Of a stretch of DNA of 64,000 nt, positions 52,601 to 63,289 are shown piece by piece. How positions within the stretch are numbered: the first letter of the stretch is position 1; each line of letters opens with the position of its first letter. Made by a program: the position numbers and the translations under genes. The DNA is from Limnanthes douglasii subsp. nivea (Eukaryota > Streptophyta > Magnoliopsida > Brassicales > Limnanthaceae): positions 250,563,305 through 250,627,304 of the forward strand of contig JAUPFV010000002.1 in the NCBI GenBank assembly GCA_036936605.1. Direction: 5' to 3'. The notes beneath the pieces are model-generated. The model saw only the letters and a program-made list of their open reading frames with translations. It did no database searches and was not told where the DNA came from.

Positions 52601-53709
52601 AGGCTCTTTACGGGCTAAAGCAAGCACCAAGGGCATGGAACAGTAGAATCGACAAGTATTTCCAAGAGAACGGCTTCAACAAATGTCCGTACGAGCACGC
52701 TCTATACACCAAGATCAAAGATGGAGATATTTTGATCGTGTGTCTCTACGTGGACGATTTGATCTTCACCGGAAGCAGCCCAAGTATGTTTAATAAATTC
52801 AAGGAAGTAATGACGAAGGAATTCGAGATGACAGACTTGGGGCTCATGGCGTACTACCTTGGCATTGAAGTTAAGCAGCAAAAAGATGGAATTTTCATCT
52901 CACAAGAAAGCTATGCAAAAGATATCCTCAAGAAGTTTAAGATGGAGAATTGTAGCTCGATAAGCACACCTATGGAGTTTGGAGTCAAAATATCCAAGCA
53001 TGAAGAAGGCGAAAGTGTAGATCCAACATTATTCAAAAGTTTGGTGGGTAGCCTACGCTATCTAACTTGTACGAGACCAGATATTCTTCATGCAGTTGGA
53101 TTGGTTAGTCGCTATATGGAATCTCCAACAACAACTCATTTCAAGGCTGCAAAGAGAATCCTTCGTTATCTGAAAGGTACAATCGACTTTGGATTACTCT
53201 ATTCAATTTCTAATGATTACAAGCTTGTTGGATATAGTGATAGTGATTGGGGTGGAGACATAGACAATCGAAGGAGTACTACTGGATTTGTATTCTTTAT
53301 GGGAAACATTGCTTTCACATGGATGTCAAAGAAACAACCGATTGTCACATTATCCACTTGTGAGGCAGAATATGTTGCTGCCACCACCTGTGTTAGTCAT
53401 GCAATTTGGCTTAGAAATCTATTGAAGGAGATAGACCTAACACAGCATGAGCCAACTAAGGTCTATGTCGATAATAAATCAGCAATCGCCTTAGCCAAGA
53501 ATCCAGTATTCCATGATCGAAGCAAGCATATAGATGTCCGCTACCACTACATAAGGGAGTGTATTTCAAGAAAGGATGTGCAAGTTGAACATGTGAAGAC
53601 ACAAGATCAAGCTGCTGATATTTTCACCAAGCCACTCAAAAGCGAAGACTTCAAACGATTAAGGAAACTACTAGGGGTCACGAGTTCTTCAGGCACGAGT
53701 TTAGATTAA
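49633..53709 (+). CDS. Intact copia gag-pol polyprotein, 1358 aa
   Basis: One frame encodes all parts. Gag: PTLNNNNYDNWSIKMKALL near residues 14-32, an RG-rich basic stretch near 235-255, and a CCHC knuckle CYKCQRFGHYASEC near 283-296. Protease: YLDTGASNHM, Asp near 339. Integrase: LWHVRFGHLN and CEGCLLGKQ near 467-510, then DDE residues in HTDVCGP near 533, RSDRGGE near 597 and GVAERKN near 630. RT: VRWLYKTK near 893 and catalytic YVDD near 1039. RNase H: YSDSDWGG near 1201 and DNKSAIAL near 1280. All catalytic residues I can check are present. A second ATG lies three codons downstream. The integrase-before-RT order defines Ty1/copia. Confidence 0.97.
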   Translation: MKNMANGVSSFQVPTLNNNNYDNWSIKMKALLGAHDVWDAVEKGFDEPEDEASLTQEEKTTFKDLRKRDKKALFLIYQALDDDGFEKISSASSAKQAWEKLQISYKGVEKVKKVRLQTLRGEFESLHMKASESISEYFSRVATVSNQLKRNGEKLEDVRVIEKILRSLDPKFEHIVVTIEETKDLEKMMIEELQGSLQAYEEKHKKKQEITEQVLKLELKDMHASQEDDRNQRGRGRGRGRGRGGYHGRGRGWNYNNNNSNYYYEKRESPNNPNSRYDKSQIQCYKCQRFGHYASECRGPNNRVEEKANYVEEKTEEKDMLLLTYKTTNEGQENTWYLDTGASNHMCGKRSMFVEINEAVSGNVSFGDDSKISVKGKGNILIRAKDGSHQMISNVYYVPSMKNNILSLGQLLEKGYDIHMKNYSLFMRDAKGDLIAKVQMSKNRMFPLNIQNDVAKCLKACYKDSSWLWHVRFGHLNFTSLELLSKKEMVRGLPCINHPDQLCEGCLLGKQFRKSFPKESESRANKPLELIHTDVCGPIKPSSLGKSNYFLLFIDDFSRKTWVYFLKQKSEVFEVFKKFKAVVEKESGNKIKAMRSDRGGEFTSNEFLEFCEAHGIRRRLTVPRSPQQNGVAERKNRTILDMARSMLKSKKLPKDFWAEAVACAVYLSNRSPTRSVWGKTPQEAWSGRKPGISHLRVFGSVAHVHVPDQQRTKLDDKSKSFIFIGYDSSSKGYKLYNPNNKKVVISRDVIVDEEGEWDFGSPTNEFTFFPQIEEDEKTPNEQSEDVATQHASPTATTHGDSPPSSSSNGSQNERAVERTRSLSDLYEVTEPMDNITLFCLFADCEPVTFQEAAQEKQWRDAMDEEIRAIEKNDTWELTSLPKGFKTIGVRWLYKTKRNAKGEIEKHKARLVAKGYSQKAGIDYDEVFAPVARLETIRLIISLAAQNKWKIQQMDVKSAFLNGVLEEEVYIQQPLGYEIKGHEDKVLKLKKALYGLKQAPRAWNSRIDKYFQENGFNKCPYEHALYTKIKDGDILIVCLYVDDLIFTGSSPSMFNKFKEVMTKEFEMTDLGLMAYYLGIEVKQQKDGIFISQESYAKDILKKFKMENCSSISTPMEFGVKISKHEEGESVDPTLFKSLVGSLRYLTCTRPDILHAVGLVSRYMESPTTTHFKAAKRILRYLKGTIDFGLLYSISNDYKLVGYSDSDWGGDIDNRRSTTGFVFFMGNIAFTWMSKKQPIVTLSTCEAEYVAATTCVSHAIWLRNLLKEIDLTQHEPTKVYVDNKSAIALAKNPVFHDRSKHIDVRYHYIRECISRKDVQVEHVKTQDQAADIFTKPLKSEDFKRLRKLLGVTSSSGTSLD

Positions 53710-53718
53710 AGGGGAGAA
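53708..53718 (+). promoter_or_regulatory. Polypurine tract of copia element 1
   Basis: AAAGGGGAGAA directly precedes the 3' LTR and overlaps the end of the gag-pol stop codon. It is the expected second-strand primer. Confidence 0.9.
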
Positions 53719-54199
53719 TGTTGGGTTTATTAATCTAAACTTATTTATTCCGTTAGGGTTATTTATTTGATATTTGAAAATAGTTATTTGCTTTGATTTG
53801 GTCTTCCACGTAGTTAAGAGATTACGGGAGTTATCAACATTAAGTGCTGAAGCGTTACGGGAGTTATCAACATTAAGTGCTAAAGCGTTACGGGAGTTAT
53901 CAACATTAAGTGCTGAAGCGTTACGGGAGTTATCAACATTAAGTGCCAAAGCGTTACGGGAGTTACCAACATTAAGTGCTATTTTTTAGTAACTGCCTTG
54001 TATGTGTTTTACTATTTAATCTTGTACTGCATTCATCGATTTACACCAGAACGTTTTAAACTCTCTTGAGTGAAAGAAAAATATTTTCTCTTCTAGTGTG
54101 AGTTGTGAGAGTGTTCTTGTAATATTTTTGTTTTTCAATTTTATCAAAGTTGTTTGTTTGTTTTTAAAAGAGTGTTGTTTTATTATTTTTCCGCCAACA
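53719..54199 (+). repeat. 3' LTR of copia element 1
   Basis: 481 bp, identical by eye to 49095-49575, including the 33-bp array at 53822-53986. TACAC follows at 54200-54204, then exon 9 of BGLU-B resumes. Confidence 0.97.
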
Positions 54200-55244
54200 T
54201 ACACAACCACAAGCTGCTCTTCTAAAAGGGTCTCTAGATTTTGTTGGAATTAATCACTATACTACATATTACGCTAAACAAGATTCACCAAACTTGATTG
54301 GTTCTCTTCTTAATGGTTCATCTTCAGATTCTGGTGCCTCAACTTTCCGTAAGTTGTATTTTGGGCTTAAAAATCATAATGTTTCGTGTTTGTCTCATGC
54401 TAGTCTTTCTCATTCATTTTTTTTTTCTCCCGATAATCTTGAATGTGTTAAGACTTTGCATATTTAGTCTTCTGCAGTGCGATTGTTAGGAGCTAGACTT
54501 GTCAGCTCAAACAATAATCTTTTTTGTCTCACATTTGGTCTCTCCAATCTGCCACGTGCAGCTCCTAAGCAATTGCACTTGTGGAAGACTAAACATGAAG
54601 AGTTTTAAAACACAAAAAACTACTAACAACCAACAACGAGCAAAAAAAAACTAGTTTAACACAAACACGAAACATAAGAAATAGTCATGTTTTGTCATAT
54701 TTTAACTTTGGTCATCGAGAAAATATTAGATAAAGAATTCTAAACGTTTCTCATCTTATTTATTTTCAGCACTTAAAGATGGAAAGGCAATAGGCGAAAG
54801 GGTATAAAATATATCGACCACATTAGTATGCGTACGATTTTATTTTATACGCGACGACACATTCATACGATTTTATTTGATTTTTTTGAAATGTTGTAGG
54901 CGAATTCTATATGGTTATTTATAGTTCCTCGAGGTATAAGAAGCTTGATGAAATATATCAAAGACAAGTATGGAAATCCTCCTGTGCTCATTACTGAAAA
55001 TGGTAATACTACTCTAATTAAATGTTGAAAAAAATAAGTTTTAAGCATTTTCAAGTTTATTGTGTCTTTTTTCAGGAATGGATGAGCTCAATAATCCCTT
55101 AATCTCGAGAAAAAGTTCTCTAAATGACACGAAAAGGATCAAGTATCACCGTGATTATCTTACAAACTTGCTAGCTTCCATCAAGTAAGATGACACCTAA
55201 TCTCGTATAACTTGATATTAATGAACAATATTATGTTTGCTTAA

Positions 55245-55454
<210 letters not shown>

Positions 55455-55795
55455 TAATACAATCCTTTGTTTTCTTGTTCTAATTTAGAGTATCTTACAA
55501 ACTACTGATGTAATTTTTAGATTATGTATCCAAGTAATCTTAGCGTGTTCAGTTTCTTCCCAAGTAATTTTCTTTTGGTGATTAGACCCATCTCTAAAAG
55601 AGTTTCCAGGAACATCAGATTTGAGCTTTCCTAAATCTCAGAAAATCGGTTCTATCAAAATTTTGAGCTAGATTAGCTAGGGTGGCGAAAATTAGCTGCG
55701 TTTGCTTTGAAGATGATAAGTCAGCTTGTCCAGATTCGGTAATAAAAATGTCGAAGACAGTAAATGATTTTACTATTGGTGCGTTTCGTTAAAAC

Positions 55796-56445
55796 TGACA
55801 AGAAATAGAAGCACAAACGAAATCTTCTTTCTTGTATCAAGTATGATAGAGATAAAGATCCCAAACAAAATATCAAGTCTGAATAAAATAAACGCAAACA
55901 ACACAGAATACTTTTTTACGTGGAAAACCTTCCCAGTGTAGGAAGTAAAAACCACGGGACTGATTTCGGAGTCCAACCAAATATTCACTATCAGAAGATG
56001 GGTTACAAAACTATTCTCTAGATAAAATTAGAGCATACGCCACAAGAAGTATGACAACTTCATACACAACCCCAATACACAAGATAATGAACCAAAATCA
56101 GAAAACTCACTGAAATATCCCCAAAACGCAGTTAGAAGAAGATGCTCGAAAAACACACTTAGATGACTCCAAATCAAAAACCCTCTGGACAGATTGTAGA
56201 GGACAAGTAGACGAGCCTTCTCACCAAAATTGAAGCCGATCGGACAACCGGAGACAGTCCGATTGAAAGCACAAAATTCCGCCTCGGATCACATTTTCTC
56301 TCAAAAACTGCGCTATAGAATATGATGCTCATCTGCGAAAGACACTGTATAAAATATATTTATACATAAACCAAAATCCTATGTGTTATCCAAATTGGGC
56401 TTAGCCCATATGATAATTAGACTCTCACATAGGAAGAGCCCAACA
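55796..56445 (-). repeat. 3' LTR of copia element 2
   Basis: In plus-strand text it begins TGACAAGAAATAG and ends GAGCCCAACA. On the minus strand it is TGTTGGGCTC...CTTGTCA. It differs from the other copy at about five sites, for example CAGAATACT versus CAGAACACT and CATCTGCGA versus CATCTCCGA. Confidence 0.95.
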
Positions 56446-56458
56446 AATCTCCCCCTCA
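56446..56458 (-). promoter_or_regulatory. Polypurine tract of copia element 2
   Basis: On the minus strand GAGGGGGAGATT lies directly before the 3' LTR, next to the end of the pol frame. Confidence 0.85.
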
Positions 56459-56461
56459 CGA

Positions 56462-59400
56462 CTATGTGAGAGGATTCGCCATCCCGGCGATCAATCTACA
56501 ATGTTCAAGCTTTCCCCTAGGCAAAGCCTTTGTCATCATGTCAGACCCATTATCATCTGTATGAACTTTATCAACCTCCATTAGTTTAGCATCGAGAATA
56601 TCTCGAATCCAATGACATCTCACATCAATATGTTTCGACTTTGAGTGAAATGACGAATTCTTCACGAGATGAATAGCACTCTGATTATCACATAACAGTA
56701 CATACCTGTGTTGCTCAAATCCAAGTTCTTTCAAGAGCTTCTTCATCCATAGTAGCTCTTTACTCGCTTCTGTCACTGCAATGAATTCAGCTTCTGTCGT
56801 TGAAAGGGCAACACACTTTTGTAGTCTTGATTTCCATGAAACAGCGCCACCACAAAAGTTAATCAAATATCCTGAAGTAGACTTGCGAGTATCAACATCT
56901 CCAGCCAAGTCTGAATCAGAATAAGCCAACAACTCAAGTTTATTCATCCCAAAACTGAGCTTCAAATTAGAGGTTCCTCGCAGATACCTCATAATCCATT
57001 TCACGGCTTCCCAATGCTCTCTACCTGGGTTTGACAAAAATCTGCTCACAACACAAACACTATGAGCTAAGTCAGGACGAGTACATACCATGGCATACAT
57101 GAGACTTCCAGCTGCAGATGCATATGGAATATTAGCCATGTCTCTCTTTTCTTCATTAGTTGAAGGACATTGTTTCTTGCTTAACTTGAAGTGACTGGAA
57201 AGTTGCGAGCTAACCACTTTAGCATTGTCCATATTAAACTTCTGAAGAATTTTCTCAATGTATTTTTCTTGTGATAAGAACAAATTCTTCAAGTCTCTGT
57301 CTTTAGTAATTCAAATGCCGAGAACCTGCTTTGCTGGACCTAAATCTTTCATTGCGAAAGACTTACTTAACTGTTTCTTCAAAGAATCAATCCGCGAAGT
57401 ATTCTTCCCAACAATAAGCATATCATCCACGTAAAGTAAAAGAACGATAAAATCGGCATCAGAAAATGTCTTCACAAATACACAATTATCAGAAGAAGTC
57501 TTCTTGTAATGCTGCTCCCCCATAACTGACATGAACTTCTTATACCACTGTCTCGGAGCTTGCTTCAAACCATATAGACTCTTTTTCAATCTGCATACAT
57601 AATCTTCTTTTCCTTCAACCAAAAAACCTTCAGGCTGTTTCATAAAAATCTCTTCTTCCAAGTCACCATGCAAGAATGCTGTTTTTACATCCATTTGCTC
57701 AATTTCCAAGTCTAGACTCGCTGCAATGCCTAGAACCACACGAATAGAAGACATTTTTACAACTGGAGAAAATATTTCATCAAAATCAATACCTTTTTTC
57801 TGACCAAAGCCTTTGACTACCAATCTTGCTTTGTACCGAGGTTGCAGAGAACTATCATCTTGCTTCAACCTATACACCCACTTGTTACTCAAGGCTTTTC
57901 TCCCTTCAGGTATCTTCACTAACTCAAATGTATGATTCTCATGAAGTGATTGCATCTCTTCATTCATCGCTTCAATCCATTGATTTTTACATACACCACT
58001 AATAGCCTCATCATAACACTCAGGCTCACCTGCATCAATTAACAAAATATATTGATCAGAAGGATATCTAGTAGAGGGTTGTCTATCTCTAGTAGATCTC
58101 CGCGTTGGAACTTCAAATTGTTCAACATCTTCTTCATTCACTTGTTCATCCACGAAATCATTATCATGATCACCAGTATAAAAAATATGTGAACCTCTTG
58201 AAGCAGGTGAGTCACCATCCGAATTTTCTTGAACTTCTGTAGGAGTATGTGCAAGCGGAATATGCCCCAAATCTACCAAGTCATTCTGAGACATAGGCAC
58301 TGAATTTTGACTCTTATCAATATCATGAACTATCTGATCTTCCATAAACACGGCATCTCTGCTCCTAATAAGTTTCTTATTAATTGGATCATGAAATCTG
58401 TAGCCGAACTCATCAAGACCATAACCAATGAATACACACTGTCTTGTCTTCGAATTGAGTTTAGATCTCTCATCTTTAGGAATATGCACATAAGCTTTGC
58501 ACCCAAAGACACGCAAATGATCATAAGAAACATCTTTACCTGTCCAAACTCTATTTGGGATATCTCCATCTAAAGGTACAGAAGGACTAAGATTCAAGAC
58601 ATGTACCACTGTATTCAAAGCTTCACCCCAAAAGTATTTAGGGAGTTGTGATTGTGAAAGAAGACATCTTACCCTTTCAATTAATGTTCGGTTTAGTCTC
58701 TCCGCTACGCCATTCAACTGAGGGGTCTTGGGAGGTGTCTTTTGATGCCGAATACCTTGCTGTCTACAATAATCATCAAAAGGACCAATGTATTCTCCCC
58801 CATTATCACTTCTAACACACTTCAATTATTTCCCAGTCTGTCTCTCAACTGAAGCTTGAAACTGCTTAAAAACATCTAACACTTGATCTTTTGTTTTCAA
58901 AGTGTAAGCCCAAACTTTCCTAGAATGATCATCAACAAAGGTAACAAAGTACAAACAACCACTAAGTGTTCTCGTTTTGAAAGGACCACAAACATCAGTA
59001 TGTACCAAGTCAAGCAAACTTGGTTTTCTTGAAGGAGCCGAACTCTTGAAAGATACTCTATTCTGCTTTCCAGCCAAACAATGTACGCATTTCTTTAAAT
59101 GAGCTTTGTGTATCCCACGAATGTACTGTTTCTTCCTCAGAATATCTAATCCTTTTTCGCTAATGTGACTGAGTCTTTTATGCCATAAATCAAGCATTGC
59201 TTCATCATTAACAACATTGATTTTCTCAGCAGACACCCTTGCAGACATAATGTAGAGGGCTGAATATTTTTGTCCTCTTGCCACAACCAACGAGCCATTA
59301 GTAAGTTTCCACTGCCCATTCGCAAAAATACTGCAATAACCTTCATCATCTAGCTTCCCTGTAGATATCAAATTCAATCGAAGATCGGGTATATGTTTAA

Positions 59401-60490
59401 CACCCTTCAAAATCAATCTTGCACCCATGCTTGTTTCTAGATAAACATCACCAATACCAACCACTTTAGACAAATCATTATTTCCCATTTTTGCAGAACC
59501 AAAGTCACCAGAGGTGTAAGATGAGAAAAATTCTCTACGAGAAGTGGCATGAATTGTAGCACCACTGTCAACTACCCAACCATTTTCATCAGATACAGAA
59601 TTCACAACAGCATCATCAATAACAACGAAGTAGCTATCTGAAACTGCAGCAACATGTTTCTCGTCACCACTTTCATCATAATTTTTCTCCTTGTTCTTTT
59701 CTTCTTTACCATTATTAGATTTCCCAAAATTATTCTTCTTTCTCAACTTAGGACAAAAAGTCTTAGTGTGCCCGATCTCATGACAGTAGTAGCACTCCCA
59801 ATCTGCAAATTTATTAGACTTGTTCCGACTCTTGCTTCTACTTTTACCTCTAGTTTTCCAACCGCGATTTTCATTTCTACCACGTTTCTCAACGACTAGA
59901 GTTTCTGAATTTGAAGAGAAGCCAACTGTTTTTCTTCTCATATCTTCATTCAACATACTACTTTTAGCTAATGCCATTGAGATATTTCCTTCAGGAGCTG
60001 AATTAGAAAGAGACATTCTGAAAGTATCCCATGAGTCTGGCAGCGAACCAATCAACCATAACGCCAAAACCTCGTCATCAAATTTGATACCCATAGCAGC
60101 CAACTGATTAATCAAGCCTTGAAAGGTATTCAAGTGATCTGTAAGAGGTGATCCATCTTGATACCTTAAATACATCAGCTGTTTGAACAAAAGTAACTTA
60201 CTATTTCTTGTCTTCCGAGCATATAACTCCTCAAGTTTACTCCACAATTTACTTGTATCTGTTTCGTCTACAACATGATTCAGCACATTATCATCAACCC
60301 ATTGCCGAATAAAGCCACAAACCTGTCGATGAATAATTATCCATTCTGCATCAGACTTATCATTAGGTTTTTCATCACCGAACACTGGTAAATGAAAACT
60401 TTTAACATAAAGAAGATCTTCCATCTTCGATTTCCATATATGATAATTTGAACCATTCATCGTCACCATTCTGCTTGTATTCACCTCCAT
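56462..60490 (-). pseudogene. Copia element 2 gag-pol with two in-frame stops
   Basis: The same minus frame runs from the ATG at 60490 ([13 protein letters not shown]) to the stop at 56462, 1343 codons, interrupted by TAA at about 58826-58828 and TGA at about 57311-57313. Gag has [13 protein letters not shown] and the knuckle [14 protein letters not shown]. Protease has [10 protein letters not shown]. Integrase has [16 protein letters not shown] and, just after the TAA, RSDNGGEY and GVAERLN. RT has LYVDDMLIVG near 57432. RNase H has YSDSDLAGD and DNQSAIHLVKN. The TAA separates most of the integrase core from its first Asp, and the TGA falls in RT. Both breaks are substitutions, not frameshifts. 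The gag style and VDSGA protease resemble Tnt1-like elements. Confidence 0.93.
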
Positions 60491-60520
60491 ATTTGATACA
60501 AGACAAGTACACAACCTCTC

Positions 60521-60532
60521 GCTCTGATACCA
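60521..60532 (-). promoter_or_regulatory. Primer-binding site of copia element 2
   Basis: On the minus strand TGGTATCAGAGC lies three bases inside the 5' LTR, complementary to initiator methionine tRNA. Confidence 0.95.
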
Positions 60533-60535
60533 CTT

Positions 60536-61185
60536 TGACAAGAAATAGAAGCACAAACGAAATCTTCTTTCTTGTATCAAGTATGATAGAGATAAAGATC
60601 CCAAACAAAATATCAAGTCTGAATAAAATAAACGCAAACAACACAGAACACTTTTTTACGTGGAAAACCTTCCCAGTGTAGGAAGTAAAAACCACGGGAC
60701 TGATTTCGGAGTCCAACCAAATATTCACTATCAGAAGATGGGTTACAAAACTATTCTCTAGATAAAATTAGAGCATACGCCACAAGAAGTATGACAACTT
60801 CATACACAACCCCAATACACAAGATAATGAACCAAAATCAGAAAACTCACTGAAATATCCCCAAAACGCAGTTAGAAGAAGATGCTCGAAAAACACACTT
60901 AGATGACTCCAAATCAAAAACCCTCTGGACAAATTGTAGAGGACAAGTAGACGAGCCTTCTCACCAAAATTGAAGCCGATCGGACAACCGGAGACAGTCC
61001 GATTGAAAGCACAAAATTCCGCCTCGGATCACCTTTTCTCTCAAAAACTGCGCTATAGAATATGATGCTCATCTCCGAAAGACACTGTATAAAATATATT
61101 TATACATAAACCAAAATCCTATGTGTTATCCAAATTGGGCTTAGCCCATATGATAATTGGACTCTCACATAGGAAGAGCCCAAAA
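60536..61185 (-). repeat. 5' LTR of copia element 2
   Basis: 650 bp, about 99% identical by eye to 55796-56445. Its outer end is replaced by a run of 13 A (61182-61194). Confidence 0.93.
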
Positions 61186-61194
61186 AAAAAAAAA

Positions 61195-62685
61195 TCAGAT
61201 CTGGCGCTTTAACTGAAAATTGAATCCCATTTCTTAGGAACTCTGAATAACGTCTCGAAGACAAATGTGAATCCAAAGTCCGATTTGATTTGGGTATTTC
61301 CGTAAATTGCCTTTAATTCAATAAAATATGTTGTTATTATAAAAAATACTCCATTTTAAGAGGAAAATAATTTTATTTTCGAAAAAATTATTTAATTAAA
61401 GAAGAATTATTTTAGTTTTAACTTCTTTAATTTAAATATCGAAAACGATGGAAAATAACAAAATTGAAAAGGATATATAATTGTCGGAAGATGTCAAAAT
61501 ATTGGGGAGTAAATCTAAACTTGAATTCAGATTAAAAAAGAATTGACATATAACTGCAGGTTATATTGTCGCTGCGTAAAACTCGTATAATCGGTGTGGT
61601 ACATTTGACCGGATGTTTTCTCTGCGTCGTCGGTTTGTTGGCGAACATATCAACCATGTCATTGCTTCTACACCGGTAGTATAATAGCAATGATATCGGT
61701 GTTGTCCATGATTCTACATCGGTGGTGCGGCGCTGTCCATAATTCTACATCAGTGGTGCTTCTTCATAACCTTCATTCAAAGTTAGTTTTTTTGTTTAAG
61801 TCTCGTTTTCTTATTTTTATATACGTAATGCATGAGAAAAATGAGACATATTAAGATATAGAAGATTGTCTCATCTGATAAAGGAGATAAATCACATTTC
61901 GAACACGTGCTAGATTCGGAAAAAAAACAAGTGCACAGTCCATAAGTATTATTTTTAACTTAACCGGTCAACGTGCAGAGAGGAAGCGAAACTATGCCCG
62001 TTCATTTCAAGATACCAACACATGCTAGTGGTCATATATATGTATATATATGCCTGAGAAATCTTTGCTAGTTAGAACTCCTACGGTGTCATCGATATCT
62101 AGTAGTAGCGAACCGTAATAATCGAAGAAATAAGCTCCAATATTGGTACCAAACTAGTGTTTCGTGATCTAAATAGTTACGTAAAATAATTTCTGGTTTA
62201 TTATAGGCATTTTATAACAGCGATTAACGAGGTTAAACCCGATAAACATTGCGAATATCGGTCAGCTTTGTATGGCTTGTACGACCAACATTATGAATGA
62301 CAGATTGTTAAGAAGACCTTTTTACGATGAGGTTATGGATAACCCAGAAGTTAATATGAATATATTTAATGGTAGAGATGAGTATGTAAAGGGAAGTGAA
62401 AGTATACACTTATGAAAATATTGTGAGTATAGCAAAGTAGATGATAATACTAGAGTTAGAGATCACGATCACATCAAAATTTAACCGCACCAACTATTTT
62501 GTAGCGTAACCGGGTTTGGCGAATACTAGTTTCACTTTTCTACCATTATGAGGTGCATCCCTCGTACAAGTATATCATATATACATTCGAAATTCTTTTG
62601 ATGTATTAATATGTCATTTGCATTCTATTTTTTTATACAATTGTCTATTGCATATGTCATAACTGTAGAAAAAGATAAAGAAAGA
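61195..62685. other. Intergenic DNA without a recognised gene
   Basis: I see no coding gene. 61190-61260 should continue the sequence interrupted by copia element 2. Around 61675-61760 a unit of about 31 bp (GTCCATGATTCTACATCGGT, GGTGC) is repeated twice with changes. A short TA-rich stretch lies near 62032-62052. Confidence 0.5.
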
Positions 62686-62804
62686 AAGATGAAAACGGCC
62701 AGGGTTTTGTATCATTTGAAAGCGTACCAATTACAAAGAGTATAAAGCTCTTATTTATAGACAAACTATATGGGCTAATGGACATAGGCTTTATATTTCT
62801 AACA
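62686..62804 (-). repeat. Copia-like LTR fragment
   Basis: On the minus strand a G-rich tract (GAGTGGGGG) is followed by TGTTAGAAATATAAAGCC, a usual plant copia LTR start. About 45 bp on comes TATAAATAAGAGC, then GTAATTGGTACGC. The layout of polypurine tract, TG and TATA box fits a 3' LTR start. The far end is not definable and no second copy is present. Confidence 0.5.
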
Positions 62805-62825
62805 CCCCCACTCAAACTCGCAATG

Positions 62826-63240
62826 CTTATTCAAGTGATACCGACAACTTGCCTAGCCAAATTAGCCCTCCTCTAGTTGACACTCCGATGACTCCTGTTA
62901 ATGACCGGGAACCCATATTTGGCCATCCGCAAAAAAAAGATAAAACCATACCTTCCACGAGTAGCACAACTGATCCATCAACTATTCCTTGGCAAAAGGT
63001 GCAGAGCAAAACATCAAAGAAAATTGCGAGGCGTGGAGTGTCCATAAACTCCTCGATTGATAAATGAAGCTCCTTACTCGGTTGAAGACTTTATTCCGCT
63101 TATGTCCGCATTATCAACTCGCATGTTAGAGTTCTTTTGACTTATTGATGTACTCAGTTTTCTTAATTTTATTTGTAAAGTCCATAAGTGACTTATACTC
63201 TACTGGGAGATCTTAGAACTCTTTAGATGATTGTAACTTC
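62826..63240 (+). pseudogene. Possible LINE fragment: end of ORF1, start of ORF2, then 3' UTR
   Basis: An open stretch ends PWQKVQSKTSKKIARRG, a basic tail like that of LINE ORF1 proteins. Just after its stop, an ATG at 63066 starts MKLLT, how plant LINE ORF2 usually begins, but the frame soon ends. The text from about 63150 to 63240 (TTTGTAAAGTCC, ATTGTAACTTCGTACATC) reads like a LINE 3' tail. This would be an internally deleted copy. It is a weak call. Confidence 0.3.
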
Positions 63241-63289
63241 GTACATCATATATATACAACACCACATTTACCTAAAAAATGCTTATTCT

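Larger units (their letters stand above)
49095..54199 (+). mobile_element. Complete, young Ty1/copia retrotransposon in exon 9 of BGLU-B
   Basis: It is 5105 bp long, with 481-bp LTRs (49095-49575 and 53719-54199), both TG...CA and identical by eye. It has an initiator-Met tRNA primer site, one 1358-codon gag-pol frame, a polypurine tract and a TACAC target duplication. Every part needed for autonomous movement looks intact. Identical LTRs mean very recent insertion. It lies in the same orientation as the host gene. Confidence 0.97.
55796..61185 (-). mobile_element. Tnt1/Tork-like Ty1/copia element 2, minus strand, two nonsense codons
   Basis: It is 5.39 kb with 650-bp LTRs (3' LTR 55796-56445, 5' LTR 60536-61185), a primer site, a polypurine tract and a long gag-pol broken by two in-frame stops. 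I see five substitutions between the LTRs, about 0.8%, so it is older than copia element 1 but still young. It begins 338 bp after the BGLU-B stop codon. The outer end of the 5' LTR reads CCCAAAAAAAAAAAAA where the other LTR has CCCAACA, which obscures the terminus and any target duplication. Confidence 0.95.

Noticed and set aside
58307..60107. Plus-strand open frames within copia element 2
   Set aside because: All are antisense to the gag-pol frame and have no independent support.
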